A DNA stretch of 64,000 bases, taken from NCBI RefSeq assembly GCF_000058485.1, contig NC_008278.1, positions 5,450,962 through 5,514,961 on the forward strand. The letters run 5' to 3'. This stretch comes from Frankia alni ACN14a. Lineage in GTDB: Bacteria > Actinomycetota > Actinomycetes > Frankiales > Frankiaceae. Below, piece after piece: positions 63,184 through 64,000 of the stretch. Positions within the stretch are counted from its first letter, which is position 1, and each line of letters starts with the position of its first letter. The notes under the pieces are model-generated. The model was given only the letters and a program-made list of their open reading frames with translations, made no database searches and was not told the DNA's origin. A program made the position numbers and the translations under genes.

Positions 63184-64000
63184 GTGGATGCCACCGTGGC
63201 CGACCCCGTCATAGGTCGGCTTCTCGACGGCCGCTACACGGCGCAGGAACGACTCGCCGTCGGCGGCATGGCGACGGTGTACGTCGCGCACGACAACCGG
63301 CTGGACCGGCTCGTCGCACTCAAGGTCATGCATCCCAACCTCAACCACGATCCGGAGTTCGTCGGCCGTTTCCACCGCGAGGCCAAGGCGGTGGCGCGCC
63401 TGAACACCCCCCGGGTCGTCTCGGTGCTCGACCAGGGCTCCGACCACACCTCGGCGGGCCTGATCAACTACCTGGTCATGGAGCTGGTGCGCGGCCGGTC
63501 GTTGCGCCAGCACCTGGGCGCCCGGGGGCGGCTGTCGGTCGCCGAGGCCGTCGAGATCATCGAGCCCGTGATGGAGGCGCTCGCCGCCGCGCACGACGCG
63601 GGCATCATCCATCGCGACATCAAGCCCGAGAACATCCTGCTCGGCGACGACGGTCAGGTGAAGGTCGCCGACTTCGGTCTGGCCCGCCCGCTCGGCCAGC
63701 CCACCCAGGCCCTCACCGACGGGGTGGTGATGGGCACCGTCGGGTACCTCGCGCCCGAGCAGGTCACCCTCGGCACCGCCGACACCCGCAGCGACGTCTA
63801 CGCCGCCGGGGTCGTGCTGTTCGAGTCGCTGACCGGCCACCTTCCGCACAGCGGCGCGACCCCGATGTCGATGGCCTACCAGTCCGTGCACGGCGACGTG
63901 CCCGCGCCGTCCACCATCGTCGAGGGCGTTCCCGCGGAGCTCGACGGACTCGTGCTGCGGGCGACGGCGCGCGACCCCGCCCGCCGGCCCGCCGACGGCG
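63184..64000 (+). CDS. PknL-like Ser/Thr protein kinase, C-terminus beyond window
   Basis: The first 272 residues of a Hanks-type kinase, from GTG 63184, running off the right edge. All core motifs are present: glycine loop LAVGGMATVYVAHD, Lys in VALKVMHPN, catalytic loop IIHRDIKPENILL, DFG in KVADFGLARP, and APE in GTVGYLAPEQVT. Bacterial kinases of this class act at the membrane, and PASTA or other sensor domains would lie past the window. Neighbourhood with the Rv2175c-like gene supports a PknL-type identity. Confidence 0.93.
   Translation, partial: MDATVADPVIGRLLDGRYTAQERLAVGGMATVYVAHDNRLDRLVALKVMHPNLNHDPEFVGRFHREAKAVARLNTPRVVSVLDQGSDHTSAGLINYLVMELVRGRSLRQHLGARGRLSVAEAVEIIEPVMEALAAAHDAGIIHRDIKPENILLGDDGQVKVADFGLARPLGQPTQALTDGVVMGTVGYLAPEQVTLGTADTRSDVYAAGVVLFESLTGHLPHSGATPMSMAYQSVHGDVPAPSTIVEGVPAELDGLVLRATARDPARRPADG

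Overview
The window is very GC-rich DNA (well over 70% by eye, third codon positions almost all G/C) with actinobacterial gene order: ahpE - DUF3052 - aceE resembles the Mycobacterium tuberculosis Rv2238c-Rv2241 order, and a Rv2175c-like protein, thiamine genes and a PknL-type kinase lie together. Large envelope proteins, GTG/TTG starts and long low-complexity intergenic DNA suggest a soil or plant-associated actinomycete; Frankia or a close relative fits best. This is inference, because no rRNA or marker gene is present.

Layout. 1-4.8 kb: a TIR + caspase-like protein running off the left edge, a PH-like membrane protein, an unknown protein and a VIT/CCC1-type metal transporter. 4.8-8.7 kb (minus): prpB and prpD of the methylcitrate cycle behind cbtA-cbtB cobalt-transport genes that carry a cobalamin riboswitch. 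8.8-13.2 kb: a small Cys-rich protein with a near-consensus promoter, then three exported proteins (I36-like inhibitor, lipoprotein, subtilisin). 13.2-19.8 kb (minus): a branched-chain-type ABC importer with a fused LivH-LivM permease, both ATPases and an S15/CocE hydrolase in overlapping reading frames, plus a binding protein. 20-26.5 kb: secreted lamin-tail protein, GNAT acetyltransferase coupled to an XRE regulator, a methyltransferase, and an ice-binding-like protein. 26.8-33.4 kb: tRNA-Val(TAC), ahpE, DUF4234, DUF3052, YjbQ, aceE. 34-46.7 kb: unknown protein, PAP2/diacylglycerol kinase, DUF5999, two polyprenol-sugar glycosyltransferases, CoA-binding protein, HAD phosphatase, orphan RelE/ParE-like toxin, frameshifted DUF1990, TerD, MBL hydrolase and thioesterase.

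47.3-54.9 kb (plus): three overlapping genes encoding a possible kleisin-like protein, an accessory protein and a 1,649-residue SMC/MukB-like ATPase. Their architecture is that of MksBEF/Wadjet JetABC, but there is no JetD/MksG nuclease gene and the Walker B carries Asp-Asn. This is the best candidate for an uncharacterised system. 55-64 kb: an exported Ig-like protein, two lycopene cyclase halves, thiE-thiS, a Rv2175c-like DNA-binding protein, a Gfo/Idh/MocA oxidoreductase with an extra N-terminal domain, thiH-thiG behind a TPP riboswitch, and the start of a PknL-like kinase.

Genes plausibly acting together: the condensin-like trio; the importer operon with its hydrolase; the riboswitch-controlled B12/propionate and thiamine sets; and the secreted protease/inhibitor cluster. 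All identifications rest on reading translated motifs; no database search was possible.
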